Positions 54,347 through 63,700 of a stretch of DNA of 64,000 bases are shown here, piece after piece (the stretch's first letter is position 1; the number at the start of each line of letters is the position of its first letter). Location of the stretch: assembly GCA_963753685.1 (NCBI GenBank), contig CAVWDE010000004.1:186001-250000 (forward strand), read 5' to 3'. The DNA comes from DATAOG01 sp963753685 (lineage in GTDB: Bacteria; Pseudomonadota; Alphaproteobacteria; Geminicoccales; Geminicoccaceae). A model generated the notes under the pieces. The model saw nothing but the letters and a program-made list of their open reading frames with translations, was not told the DNA's origin and made no database searches. Both the position numbers and the translations under genes were made by a program.

Positions 54347-54767
54347 GCGCCCAGACAGACGGCGGGGGCGCACCCGCGGATGGTGATCGCCCGACGCCAC
54401 CGCTCGATGATGCCGTTAACTATTCGTCAACTCTTTGGCGCCAGATGTGCTCATGCGGAGTGGTCCATGTGATCCTGGGAGTCCCTGCCCCCCGTTCAGC
54501 CTGGGCACGGATTCCCACGGTCCCATGGACCCTCCGAAGGAAGGGTTACCACGGCAAAGGTTAACGTTCGGTTAAGGCGAGGTGCGCCATGCCTGAGGGC
54601 CACGGTCCGCGCGTGCCCGCGGACAACCCAGTCGGCGGGGCCGGTCGCTGGAACGACACCCGACCAGGCGATCACCTTGCGGGCGATTCTAGTCACTCCA
54701 GGGGCCGTACAGCCCGGGGCTCCGGCCGCGGTGCGGAGCCTGGTAACTGGTTGAAGGACAAGGGGAC
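54347..54767. other. Intergenic region upstream of the MFS gene
   Basis: 421 bp with no supported gene. It contains a small perfect hairpin, TTAAC-GTTCG-GTTAA at 54561-54575, and an AT-rich patch at 54411-54432 that could be a promoter element for the MFS gene at 54768. A minus-strand 66-codon frame (54496-54696) has no homology signal and is not reported as a gene. Confidence 0.4.
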
Positions 54768-55958
54768 ATGCGTACTCGAGCGATGGCTGATGACCCGCCA
54801 GCCCAGGCGGTGCGACGCGCCCGCCTTGGCGTCGCGGCCGTGTTCTTCGCCAACGGCTGCGGGCTCGGCAGCTGGGTCCCGCACATCCCGGACGTCAAGC
54901 TCTGGCACGGGCTGTCCGACGCGGTGCTCGGGCTGGCGCTCCTGGCGCTTGCGGCCGGCGCGGTCGCGGCGCTGCCGGTCGCGGGCGCGCTGGTCGCGCG
55001 CTTCGGCAGCCGGCCGGTGACGCGGGCCGCGGCGCTGCTGTTCTGCGCCGCCCTGCCGCTGCCGCTGCTCGCCCCGGATTTCCCGGCATTGCTGGCCGCC
55101 CTGGCCTTGCTCGGCGTCGGCACCGGCAGCGTCGATGTCGCCATGAACGCCCATGCGGTGCTGGTCGAGGCGCGCTACGGGCGGCCGATCATGTCGTCGT
55201 TCCATGGCATGTTCAGCCTCGGCGGGCTCGCGGGCGCAGCGCTTGCCGGCGGCGCCATGCAGGCGGGCCTGCCGCCGACCGCGCATCTGGTCCTGGCGGC
55301 CGCGATCCTCGGCATGGCGGTGCTCACGGCCTGGCCGGCGCTGCTGCCGACCGCGCCGGCGGCCTCGGACGGCCCCCTGTTCGCGCTGCCGCGCGGCCGG
55401 TTGATCGGGCTCGGCGCGGTCGCCGTGATCGGCCTGATGGCGGAGGGCGCGATGGGCGACTGGTCAGCGGTCTACCTCCGGATGGACCTAGGTGCCACCG
55501 CCGGCACCGCAGCGTTGGGCTTTGCCGCCTTCTCGCTCGCGATGGCGCTCGGCCGTCTGACCGGCGATCGCGTGGTCGGCCGCTTCGGCCCGAGCGGCGT
55601 GCTCGTCTCCGGCGCGCTGATCGGCGGCGGCACCCTCGCTGTCGCCCTGCTCGCCGGCCATCCGGCGGTGGCGGTCCTGGGCTTTGCCGGCATGGGCATC
55701 GGGCTCGCCAACGTCATCCCGATCGTGTTCAGCGCTGCCGGCCGCCTTCCGGGCCTGGCCCCCGGGATCGGCATCGCCGGGGTTTCGACCGCGGGCTATT
55801 TCGGCTTCCTCGCCGGGCCGCCGCTGATCGGCCTGGTGGCCGAGGCGAGCGGTCTCGCGGTCGCCCTCGGTCTGGTCGCCGCGGTGGTCGGCCTGATGGC
55901 GCTCTGCGCCGGCGCGTTGGCGAGCCCGGCGCGCCGGGCGGCGGCAGCCGCGGCCTGA
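54768..55958 (+). CDS. Major facilitator superfamily transporter
   Basis: 396 residues with about 12 hydrophobic helices. The segment ALLGVGTGSVDVAMNAHAV and the SSFHGMFSLGGLAGA motif recall the YbjJ/FucP-like branch of MFS transporters with unknown or sugar-like substrates. ATG at 54768 follows GGACAAGGGGAC; a second ATG six codons later (MADD) is also possible. It is convergent with the LysE gene (stops one base apart). Substrate unknown. Confidence 0.85.
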   Translation: MRTRAMADDPPAQAVRRARLGVAAVFFANGCGLGSWVPHIPDVKLWHGLSDAVLGLALLALAAGAVAALPVAGALVARFGSRPVTRAAALLFCAALPLPLLAPDFPALLAALALLGVGTGSVDVAMNAHAVLVEARYGRPIMSSFHGMFSLGGLAGAALAGGAMQAGLPPTAHLVLAAAILGMAVLTAWPALLPTAPAASDGPLFALPRGRLIGLGAVAVIGLMAEGAMGDWSAVYLRMDLGATAGTAALGFAAFSLAMALGRLTGDRVVGRFGPSGVLVSGALIGGGTLAVALLAGHPAVAVLGFAGMGIGLANVIPIVFSAAGRLPGLAPGIGIAGVSTAGYFGFLAGPPLIGLVAEASGLAVALGLVAAVVGLMALCAGALASPARRAAAAAA

Positions 55959-56582
55959 TCAGGCGCGCCGCGCGAGCGCCGTCAGCGCCCCGGCTGCGAT
56001 CAAGAGGCTGCCGCCGGTCCGGTTGATCAGCCGCAGCATCCGGGGCGTGCGCAGGCGCGCGCGCAGCTGGCCCGCGAGCAGCGCCCAAAGCGCGGCGTTG
56101 AGCGCTGCCAGCAGCACGAACGTCGCCTCCAGGATCAGGAACTGCGGCAGCGGCGGCCGCCCCGCGGCGACGAACTGCGGCACGAAGGCGATGAAGAAGA
56201 CGATGCTCTTGGGGTTGAGCGCCGTGACCGCATAGGCGCGCCAGAACATGGCACCCTGGCCGGCCGGTTGCGCCTGGCCCGCGCACGCCTCGGCGGCCGG
56301 ATCGGCCCGCCACAGCCGCACCCCGAGCCACACCAGATAGAGGGCGCCGACCAGCTTCAGCGCCGTGAACAGCGCCGCCGAGGCCGCCAGCACGGCGCCC
56401 GCACCGAGCAGCGAGATGGTCATGGCGGTGAGGTCGCCGAGCGCCACGCCCGGCACGGTCGCAAGGCCGGTGCGGCGGCCGCCGGCGAGCGCATGGCTGA
56501 CCACCAGCGTCACGGTCGGGCCTGGGATCGTCAGCAGAATCGTGCTCGCGAGCACGAAGGCAAGCCACAGCTCGAGCGGCAT
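55959..56582 (-). CDS. LysE/RhtB-family amino acid exporter
   Basis: 207 residues from the ATG at 56582. About six helices. The N-terminus LELWLAFVLASTILLTIPGP and the ALNPKSIVFFIAFVPQF segment (about 125-141) are hallmarks of the family, which exports amino acids such as threonine, homoserine or lysine. The longer frame to 56639 adds 19 residues with no family match. Its stop abuts that of the MFS gene. Confidence 0.9.
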   Translation of the reverse strand: MPLELWLAFVLASTILLTIPGPTVTLVVSHALAGGRRTGLATVPGVALGDLTAMTISLLGAGAVLAASAALFTALKLVGALYLVWLGVRLWRADPAAEACAGQAQPAGQGAMFWRAYAVTALNPKSIVFFIAFVPQFVAAGRPPLPQFLILEATFVLLAALNAALWALLAGQLRARLRTPRMLRLINRTGGSLLIAAGALTALARRA

Positions 56583-56858
56583 CGGTGGACCTCCTCCTGA
56601 TCGGGCAGGAGCCAGCCCTGGCCGCCCGAGCGCTGTCAAGAGCGTTCAGAGCGCCGGCCGCCGCCGACCGATCACGCCCGATTATCGAAACCATAGGAAG
56701 ACGGCATTTCAGCCCTTGCGGCGGCTCTGCCAAGTTCCCGGCATCGGCAGTCGAGCCGGTCGCCGGCCAGCCCCGCGGCCCCACGACTGCCAGGCCCCCC
56801 TGCAATCGCGGACCGCGAAGCTGCCATGCCTCGCGGCCGCCGAACGAGGAAAGCTCCG

Positions 56859-57377
56859 ATGATCGCTGAACGCGCAACCCCGCTGCAGTCCTTCGGCGTC
56901 CGGCCGGAAGCCGCCGCCGCCACCGGCGCCAGGCTCGAGGCGCTCGGCCTCAACGTCGCCCGCTACGCGCTGGTCCTGGTCCTGGTCTGGATCGGGCTGA
57001 TGAAGTTCACCGCCTACGAGGCCGGCGCGATCCAGCCGCTGGTCGCCAACAGCCCGTTGATGTTCTGGCTGTACGGCCTGTTCAGCGTCCAGGCGACCTC
57101 GAACCTGATCGGCGCCGCCGAGATCGTGGCCGGCGTCCTGATCGCGATCCGGCCCTGGTCGGCCCCGGCCGGGGTGGTCGGCAGCCTGATGGCGGTTGCC
57201 ACCTTCGTCATCACGCTTACCTTCCTGGTCTCGACCCCCGGCTGGGAGCCGAGCCTCGGCGGCTTTCCGGCGCTCTCGGTGGCGCCCGGTCAGTTCATCC
57301 TGAAGGACGCCGTGCTGCTCGGCGCCGCCATCTGGTCGCTGGGCGAGTCCCTCCGCCACGTCGGTGCCGGCGAGTAA
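56859..57377 (+). CDS. YkgB/RclC (DUF417) family membrane protein
   Basis: 172 residues from the ATG at 56859. Four helices with ARYALVLVLVWIGLMKFTAYEAGAI at the start and GGFPALSVAPGQFILKDAVLL near the end, the diagnostic blocks of the DUF417/RclC family. E. coli rclC belongs to the reactive chlorine resistance operon; the function is unknown but membrane-associated. GAGGAAAG precedes the ATG. NDH-2 follows in the same direction with 70 bp between, suggesting a respiratory or redox-defence link. Confidence 0.88.
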   Translation: MIAERATPLQSFGVRPEAAAATGARLEALGLNVARYALVLVLVWIGLMKFTAYEAGAIQPLVANSPLMFWLYGLFSVQATSNLIGAAEIVAGVLIAIRPWSAPAGVVGSLMAVATFVITLTFLVSTPGWEPSLGGFPALSVAPGQFILKDAVLLGAAIWSLGESLRHVGAGE

Positions 57378-57447
57378 CCGTTCTTGGATCGCGGCCGGCG
57401 CGCCGGGCCAAGGCCCGGCCGCTGGCGGCTCCGAAAGGTCAGCAACC

Positions 57448-58797
57448 ATGTCGACCTCTCTGCGTGATCTCCAGTCCCTGCCCCAGGCCGCCTCGAGCTC
57501 GCGTTCGTCGTCGCCCTCGACCTCGATCCGGGACTCCATGCCTCGGGTGGTGATCGTCGGCGCCGGCTTCGGCGGGCTCGCGGCCACGACCGCGCTGCGC
57601 AAGGCGGCCGTGCAGATCACGGTGATCGACCGGCGCAACTATCACCTGTTCCAGCCGCTGCTCTACCAGGTGGCGACCGCGGCGCTCTCGCCCGCCGACA
57701 TCGCCCAGCCGATCCGCGCGATCCTGCGCCATCAACGCAACGCGAGCGTGATCCTCGGCCGGGTCACCGGCATCGATACCGGCGCGCGCGAGGTGCTGAT
57801 CGTCGGGCATGACCCGGGCAGCGAGCGGCGCGTCGCCTATGATCAGCTGATCATCGCGACCGGCGCCCGGCACGCGTATTTCGGCCATGACGAGTGGGAA
57901 GAGATCGCGCCCGGGCTCAAGAAGATCGAGGATGCGACCGACATCCGCCGCCGCCTGCTGCTGGCCTTCGAGCGGGCGGAGGCGGCGCGCGACCCGGACG
58001 AGCGCGCGGCCCTCCTGACCTTTGTCGTGGTCGGCGGCGGGCCGACCGGGGTCGAGCTCGCGGGCGCCATCGCCGAGCTCGCGCGCATGGCGCTGGCCGC
58101 CGACTTCCGCCACATCGATCCGCGCCAGACGCGGGTGATTCTGGTCGAGGCGGGCCCGCGCCTGCTGCCGGCGTTCCCCGAGCGGCTGTCGGCGGTCGCC
58201 AGGCGCTCGCTCGAGCGGCTCGGGGTCGAGGTCCGCCTCGGCCAGGCGCTCACTGCCTGCGACGCCGAAGGTGCGATGCTCGGCGACGAGCGCATCGCCG
58301 CGCGCACGATCCTCTGGGCGGCAGGCGTCGCCGCGTCGCCCGCGGCCGGCTGGCTCGATGCCGAGAAGGACCGCGCCGGCCGGGTCAAGGTCAAGCCCGA
58401 CCTCACTTTGCCGGGCCATCCCGAGATCTTCGTGATCGGCGATACAGCACTCGCGACCGATGCCGAAGGCAAGCCTTTGCCCGGGATCGCGCCGGCCGCC
58501 AAGCAGGCCGGGCAGTACGTCGCGCGCGTGATCCGCGCCCGCATCGCCGGCCGCGCCGCCCCGCCGCCGTTCCACTACCGCCACCTCGGCAACCTCGCCA
58601 CCATCGGCCGCAAGGCGGCGGTCGCCGACTTCGGCTGGCTGCGCCTGTCGGGCCGCCTGGCCTGGCTGCTGTGGGGTGCTGTCCACATCTTCTTCCTGAT
58701 CGGCTTTCGCAACCGGCTCGCGGTCCTGCTCGACTGGCTCTGGTCGTATCTGACCTTCCAACGCGGCGCGCGCCTGATCACCGGTCCGACCCCGTAG
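57448..58797 (+). CDS. Type II NADH dehydrogenase (NDH-2-like flavoprotein)
   Basis: 449 residues from the ATG at 57448 (AAAGG upstream); MPRVV at 57538 is the alternative and fits the family start better but lacks a clear ribosome site. FAD motif VVIVGAGFGGLAATTAL, quinone-site motif HLFQPLLYQVATAALSP, NADH motif VVVGGGPTGVELAGA, and second FAD motif FVIGDTALATD. A membrane-anchoring amphipathic tail ends the protein (SGRLAWLLWGAVHIFFLIGF). It moves electrons from NADH to quinone without proton pumping. The Ser-rich 30-residue leader in the longer form is unusual. Confidence 0.9.
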   Translation: MSTSLRDLQSLPQAASSSRSSSPSTSIRDSMPRVVIVGAGFGGLAATTALRKAAVQITVIDRRNYHLFQPLLYQVATAALSPADIAQPIRAILRHQRNASVILGRVTGIDTGAREVLIVGHDPGSERRVAYDQLIIATGARHAYFGHDEWEEIAPGLKKIEDATDIRRRLLLAFERAEAARDPDERAALLTFVVVGGGPTGVELAGAIAELARMALAADFRHIDPRQTRVILVEAGPRLLPAFPERLSAVARRSLERLGVEVRLGQALTACDAEGAMLGDERIAARTILWAAGVAASPAAGWLDAEKDRAGRVKVKPDLTLPGHPEIFVIGDTALATDAEGKPLPGIAPAAKQAGQYVARVIRARIAGRAAPPPFHYRHLGNLATIGRKAAVADFGWLRLSGRLAWLLWGAVHIFFLIGFRNRLAVLLDWLWSYLTFQRGARLITGPTP

Positions 58798-58801
58798 TCG
58801 G

Positions 58802-58825
58802 CGGGGCCCATAAGGCGAGGCCCCG
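58802..58825 (+). terminator. Hairpin after the NDH-2 gene
   Basis: CGGGGCC (58802-58808) pairs with GGCCCCG (58819-58825) around a 10-base loop, starting five bases after the NDH-2 stop. No T-run follows, so it is either a weak intrinsic terminator or a mRNA-stabilising hairpin. Confidence 0.4.
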
Positions 58826-59554
58826 ATCCTCGCGGACCGCGTCCGGCCGGCGTCGCTCGAGCCGGGCGGCATCGAGCGCCCGCGGTTGGATCTCGACGAC
58901 GCCGATTGTGACCCGGATCGAGGCTGCCTGGCAGGCCAAGGCTTTGTTCGGAGGCGCTTTTTCGGGTCTGTTTGAATCCCGGAGGCCACGGCTCGCCGCC
59001 CGCCCGCCCGGCCGCGGACCGGCCCTGCGCCTCGGCCTGGAGCCGCTTCAGCGCTGCCTGCGAACGCGCCCGCCTCCCCTTCGCGCTCCCCGCCGACACC
59101 ACGTCGGCGCCGGGAACCAGCGAAGCGACCACCACTTCCCGCTTCGGACCGACCACCGGAGGTCTTCCCGCTCCGGGCCGACCACCGAGGTCGGCCCTGG
59201 GAGCCAAGGAAGCCTGGAAGCCAGGGAAGGGCTCGGAGCGGCGCGCCTGGCTCTCAGAGCCGACCACCAAGGTCGCCTCGGAGCGGCGCGCCTGGCTCTC
59301 GGAGCCGACCACCAAGGTCGGTTCGGAGCGGCGCGTTCTGGCGGTCGGCGGAGGGAGATCGGCCATGGTTTTGTCCTCGAAAATGCGGTGAAACGAGGGG
59401 ATGCAGGCTCGGACCCGGCGGCGCCATCGGCCGCCTCGCGGTCCGCCATGATGCCAGTTGATAGGAACAAATGCAAGGAGCGAGGCGACAGAAGTGATGC
59501 ATGCCCGCACGCCCGGCGGGGATTGGCCGGTGCAACCGCCGCCGCGGAAAATTC
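58826..59554. other. Repeat-rich tract without a supported gene
   Basis: 729 bp, no gene supported. At 58935-58975 it carries a diverged reverse-complement relative of the AACCCGAGAAG-type motif seen twice near 31.0-31.2 kb. Stretches with CGGGCCGACCACC and GGGAGCCAAGG...CCAGGGAAGG (59150-59240) resemble 30640-30750. It includes the 45-bp tandem repeats listed separately. The ORF 58972-59391 reads through these repeats (SERRAWLSEPTTKV units) and is not supported as a gene. Confidence 0.5.
59232..59341 (+). repeat. 45-bp tandem direct repeat (two full units and a partial third)
   Basis: Unit 1 is 59232-59276 and unit 2 is 59277-59321, differing at about two bases; a third begins at 59322 and diverges after about 15 bases. 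Each unit has GAGCGGCGCGCCTGGCTCTC followed by GAGCCGACCACCAAGGTCG. Confidence 0.85.
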
Positions 59555-59583
59555 TTGTCAATAGGAAATAATACCGTTTATAG
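59555..59583 (+). promoter_or_regulatory. Strong sigma-70-like promoter
   Basis: TTGTCA (59555-59560) and TTATAG (59578-59583) are separated by exactly 17 bp of unusually AT-rich sequence (AATAGGAAATAATACC inside). It ends 33 bp before the ATG at 59617 and is the best promoter match I noticed in the window. Confidence 0.6.
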
Positions 59584-59616
59584 TTGCGCCCGGGTTCCAC
59601 GCCAGGGGGAAGTGCG

Positions 59617-60285
59617 ATGGCTTTTCGGCGCTGCGATCTGCAGGAGGTATTTTTCGTGCCCGGGACGTACGCGTTCCGGGTGCTGGGCTACGGCACCGCC
59701 GACCCGCTCGAGGTCGTGCTGGCGCCGGGCTACTTCGCGACCGCGGGCAGCCTCTTGCGCCCGGGGGAGCTGATCTACGTCCGCATGCTGGCCGCGGAGG
59801 GCGACCAGCCGTCGGTGGCCGCGGCCGGCCCGGCGCATATGGCTCTTTTGATGGTGTGCGACGGTGCGTCTCGCTCGGGAAGCCGACCAGGGCTCGCCGC
59901 TTCGGGCTCGACCGGCCGCCGCGGCGGCGCCGAGGTTCGCCTGGTGCAGGACTTCGGCCGCTCCGACGCGCCGGCCGCGGACCGGGCCGATGCGCCCGCC
60001 GACCCCGCGCCGCCGCCTCGTCGTCGCGGCACCGGCACCACCCCCCAAACGCGGCCGCGGCCGCCCACCCGGCAGCCGGAGCAGGAAAAATGGCGCGCTG
60101 GCAGCGACGCAGCTGAATTGACGCGAATTTCCGTTCCCGCGGCAGCTCCCAAGGGCGAACCTGGTGGTCGCCCCGGAGCGCCGCGCCGCCTTTTCCCCGA
60201 ATTTCCGGAATTTCCGCCAATTTTCCCGCCCCCAAAACGAATTTCCGCGCGCCCGGCGAGTGCACACCAGGCGACACTTGTGTAG
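59617..60285 (+). CDS. Uncharacterised protein with compact N-terminal domain and low-complexity tail
   Basis: 222 residues from the ATG at 59617, preceded by AGGGGG and by a strong promoter. The first 85 residues (VFFVPGTYAFRVLGYGTADP; VVLAPGYFATAGSLLRPGEL; IYVRML) look like a small beta-rich domain of a kind often found near phage or mobile-element genes. I do not know a function. From about residue 88 on it is rich in Gly, Ala, Pro and Arg. The last 30 or so residues are encoded by the dispersed repeat, so the original gene probably ended earlier. The N-terminal half is likely real; the full length is doubtful. Confidence 0.55.
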   Translation: MAFRRCDLQEVFFVPGTYAFRVLGYGTADPLEVVLAPGYFATAGSLLRPGELIYVRMLAAEGDQPSVAAAGPAHMALLMVCDGASRSGSRPGLAASGSTGRRGGAEVRLVQDFGRSDAPAADRADAPADPAPPPRRRGTGTTPQTRPRPPTRQPEQEKWRAGSDAAELTRISVPAAAPKGEPGGRPGAPRRLFPEFPEFPPIFPPPKRISARPASAHQATLV

Positions 60286-60540
60286 CCTCAGGCGACAGGG
60301 TGTGCCCTATGCGTAAGCCTTTGTGGTGACATGGTTTTTCGCGACGCCGGCGACTTGACCGCTGAGTCCGGCCGCAAAACCGCTGCAAAACCGCTGATTT
60401 CGGCCGCAAAAGCGACGCTTTCGGGCGCACAGATGAGACACTTCTGTGCCATGGGGCGCGTCTGCGGGTTTCGCCAATTTCCGGAGGTTCTTCAGATTTT
60501 CCTGCGAATTTCCGGGCGGTGCCGATGCGCGAGTTAAGGA
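60190..60540 (-). repeat. Dispersed intergenic repeat, copy B (inverted relative to 30185-30470)
   Basis: Reverse complement of this segment aligns with 30185-30470: blocks GAAATCAGCGGTTTTG, GGTCAAGTCGCCGGCGTCGC, CGAAAAACCATGTCACCAC, GGTGTGCACTCGCC and GCGCGGAAATTCG occur in the same order. It overlaps the 3' end of the uncharacterised gene at 59617. It also has several GGAAATTC/GAATTTCC palindromic motifs and two direct CCGCTG/GGCCGCAAAA units. Confidence 0.75.
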
Positions 60541-60562
60541 TCATGCCACAGGGTCGGCGGCA

Positions 60563-60660
60563 TGTGTAAACCTTTGGCGCGAAGCTCATTTTTTCGTCAT
60601 TGTTGTCATTTGGCCGCAAAATCGCTGATTTCGGCCGCAAAAGTGACGCATAGATGCGTC
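60563..60660 (-). repeat. Second, partial copy of the dispersed repeat in tandem with copy B
   Basis: This segment repeats in the same orientation the central part of copy B at 60310-60420: GTAAACCTTTGGCGC versus GTAAGCCTTTGTGGT, then an ATTTTTTCG/GGTTTTTCG stretch, then CGCTGATTTCGGCCGCAAAA with GTGACGC/GCGACGC. The intervening 40-60 bp differ. It lies directly downstream of the broken KAP gene. Confidence 0.65.
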
Positions 60661-60751
60661 GCGGCGCATCCACCGGCAGGCGGCCATTTTATCATCATGC
60701 AAGGCGGCTGTCGCCGGACGTGTACGCCAATTCCACGCAATGCAACGTGCT

Positions 60752-63700
60752 TTAGCTCGGGTTGTGAGCGACGATGACCGGCCCCGGCCGGGGTGGACGG
60801 CGGCCGGGCGGGGCGGGAGGCGTGCCGCGAGCGACGTCCCCGCGCCCACCTCCTTGCAAGAAGCCCTGATAAACCCGAACGTCCTCCGCACTCGGCCATG
60901 CGCGGGAATGCTGGGCTTCAGGAAACCTCTCCCTGAAATCCGCCTTGACCTTGCGCCAAATATCCGCCCGTCGCTGCGCCCGCGGGTCGCTGTCTGCTTT
61001 CCGGTCGAGCCAGTCGAGGACCTCTTCGGCGCTCTGATCGAACGCCCGCGGTGCAAAAGTCTCGATCGCACCCAGCAGAATAGCGCCGGCTCGCTGATCG
61101 CCGTTCGAAGCGTGTCCTCAAACCACGCATCGGGCACGATGCTTCGCCTCAATCGGGCGCCGAGCCAGTGGAGGAATGAATCGATGGCGTCCGGCTCGTA
61201 GTCCTGCGGACGCAGACGTTCGGCAAGATAGCGCATCCGGTTCTGGTAGCGCTTGATCGCGCGAGGCGTCGGATTCACTTCCTCCAAGAGCGGGCGGACA
61301 GCAGCCAGCGCCTTCATGAAATCCGGCGAATCGTCGACCACCCGCCGTTCACGGTGCATGAACGCGCCGACGCCCCACAGGGCTGCGACAAGCAGGACTA
61401 AGTACGGTCGGCGACCACCAGACCCAGCGCCGCCCGGTGGGGATATCGCTGACGGAACTGACTTCCGGCTCAGGGATTCGGGCGAGGTTTGATGCCAGTT
61501 GAGGGCCAGAGGCAATCGCCGGGTTTTGCGGCAGCTCGTCGAAGACTTCGCGCTGGGTTCTCCGGGCGAAGAAGCAGCTGGAGACGGCTTGACTTCCTTA
61601 GCCGGCCATTCGCGCACGTCTTCAGCGCCCCATACGACCAGCCAGCCGAGAACGAAGGCGAGCACACCGACCCGCGCGAACTGCGCTGCGGTAGACACGC
61701 CAAATTTGAACCCGTAGAGCCAGCTTGGCGGCTCTGTCGTCGGTGCCCTCGTTTCGTTTGTTTCTTTTCCGACCCCCGCTGGGCGGTCGACCCGCCCCCA
61801 CAGCAACGCCACCAGATGCCGCCACCAGCCGACGTGGTCCTCGCCTGGCGTGTCTCGGCGCTCTGGTTCGGATGGGACGAGCATCGCATTGAGCTGTTGC
61901 TCGGTCAGCTCGGGCACTGGCACCTCGACGTTGACGAGCTTCTCGAGATAATGCCGGGCAAAGGCGCGCTGCTTAGCGACTTTTTGGACACGGCCATCGC
62001 TGTCCTGGAGCAGCTCGTCCTCATAGACCAGCTCGTCGTCCGGCAGTCCCTCGACGAGCTTCTCAAAACCGAGACCAACGCAATACTCGACCTGGCGCCG
62101 ATCCATGCCGAGGATGACAATGCAGGGGCCCGCGCTGACGAAGTAATTCACCGCCTCGAGGATCTTCAAGGTATCCTCCGGCTGGCAGCGATCGAGGTCG
62201 TCAATGAGGATCACCACGCCTGGCGACGTGCGTGTCCGCAGCGCCTGGCACACCTCGCTGAACTGCTCGCCGAATCGGTCACGAAAGCTGAGCTTGTCGC
62301 TAAAGTCGCCGATACTGGCGCGCCGCGCCACGGCGGCGACGAGCTTGGCGGGGTTCGCCGGCAGCGCGACCATTTTGCCGCGCAACCACAGGCCAGCGAG
62401 GGCAGAGCCCGCCCGAGCTCAGAATCGCCCCGCCGTAGCTGCGGACGAAATTGGACAGCTCGCCATCGTTGTCGAGCCAGGCTGTCACGCGCCTTAGCAG
62501 ATCCTCCGCCTGCGGCACGCCCAGCCATGGCAGCGACAAGTGCACGGTGATCACAGCGATTGCCGGCAAACAGCAGCAGATAGAACAGCGTTGGCGAAGG
62601 CTGTCCGGCTGCGCAGCCAGAGCAGCCGCAGGCGGAAAGCGAGGCCGCGATCGAGCCACCAGCCGGGCGGTCCATGACGCCGCACGGCTGCGAACAGAGC
62701 CGCCAGGAGGTGCTCCTCCTCCCGGTGATGCCACGCATTGAACCAGACCGGGCGCGCGCCGAATTGCTTGAGGTCCTCCTGCAGCAGATTCATCAGCGAG
62801 CTCTTCCCGCTTCCCCACCGTCCGGTGATGGCGATGGTGAGCGGCGGCTCGGTGTTGACGTTGCGCAGAAAGCGCGAGAGCCCGCGAGCAAGTGGCCGCA
62901 GAACGCGCGCATCCGGATCGCGCCAGGTCAGCGGCCGGTCGGAAGTGCCAGCTCCAGTGATCGAAGCCTCGGGCGGCGGCGGCTCCAGCCGCCATGCCCA
63001 GACGTTGAAGAAGCCCGCCAGGATGAAACCCGGCACCCCGAGGAAGAACCACCAGGGAGCGACGTAGTGCGGCAGCTCTCGCCAGCTCTGAGCGTCGGAG
63101 GGGTTGTCGGATGCGAGCACGACCCGGTGCCCGTCAGACGTCTCGCCGACCGCCCAGCCGAGTTCACGGCCCTGGACATAGACGTCCGTCAACTGGTAGC
63201 CGCCGCCCTTGTGCAGCACCTTCCAAGGTTCGCGCCGCACCGTCCTCAGTGTAGAGCAAGAGCCCGTCGTCGCCGGCGACCCAGCCATGCTTCTCGTCGT
63301 CGAAGAACACGGCGCGCAGGGCCGCTCGTCGGCTTCCTGAATTCGGAAGACTATGGGCAATGGCAGGCTGCGGCAGCGCCTGCTGCTGCGTCTGTTGTTG
63401 CGGGCCTGCTCGGTTGCGGCCCGTCACGGCCGCGCCTCCCGGTCTGCGCGCTCTTGAACTCGGACGACAGGCCCGCTCGCCCCAACCGCCACGGCGCGAC
63501 CGTCGCTCAGCAATGCGACCGCGAATAAATCATCCTCGATATTAGAGTCTACGCGCTGCAAACCGCTAGCGTCTCCGACTGCCGCGTAACCGTGTCGTCC
63601 GACGACCCAGAGTGCCCGTGAGGCATCGGATGCGACATCCGTGACTATCGGCGCCATCGCATCGATGAACCATACTCGCGCGGTTCCATCCTCGGACCAG

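Noticed and set aside
54496..54696. 66-codon minus-strand ORF
   Set aside because: No recognisable family and no ribosome site; likely chance.
58972..59391. 139-codon ORF with SERRAWLSEPTTKV repeats
   Set aside because: It reads through tandem DNA repeats, has no homologous domain, and the related tract at 30.6 kb does not keep the frame.
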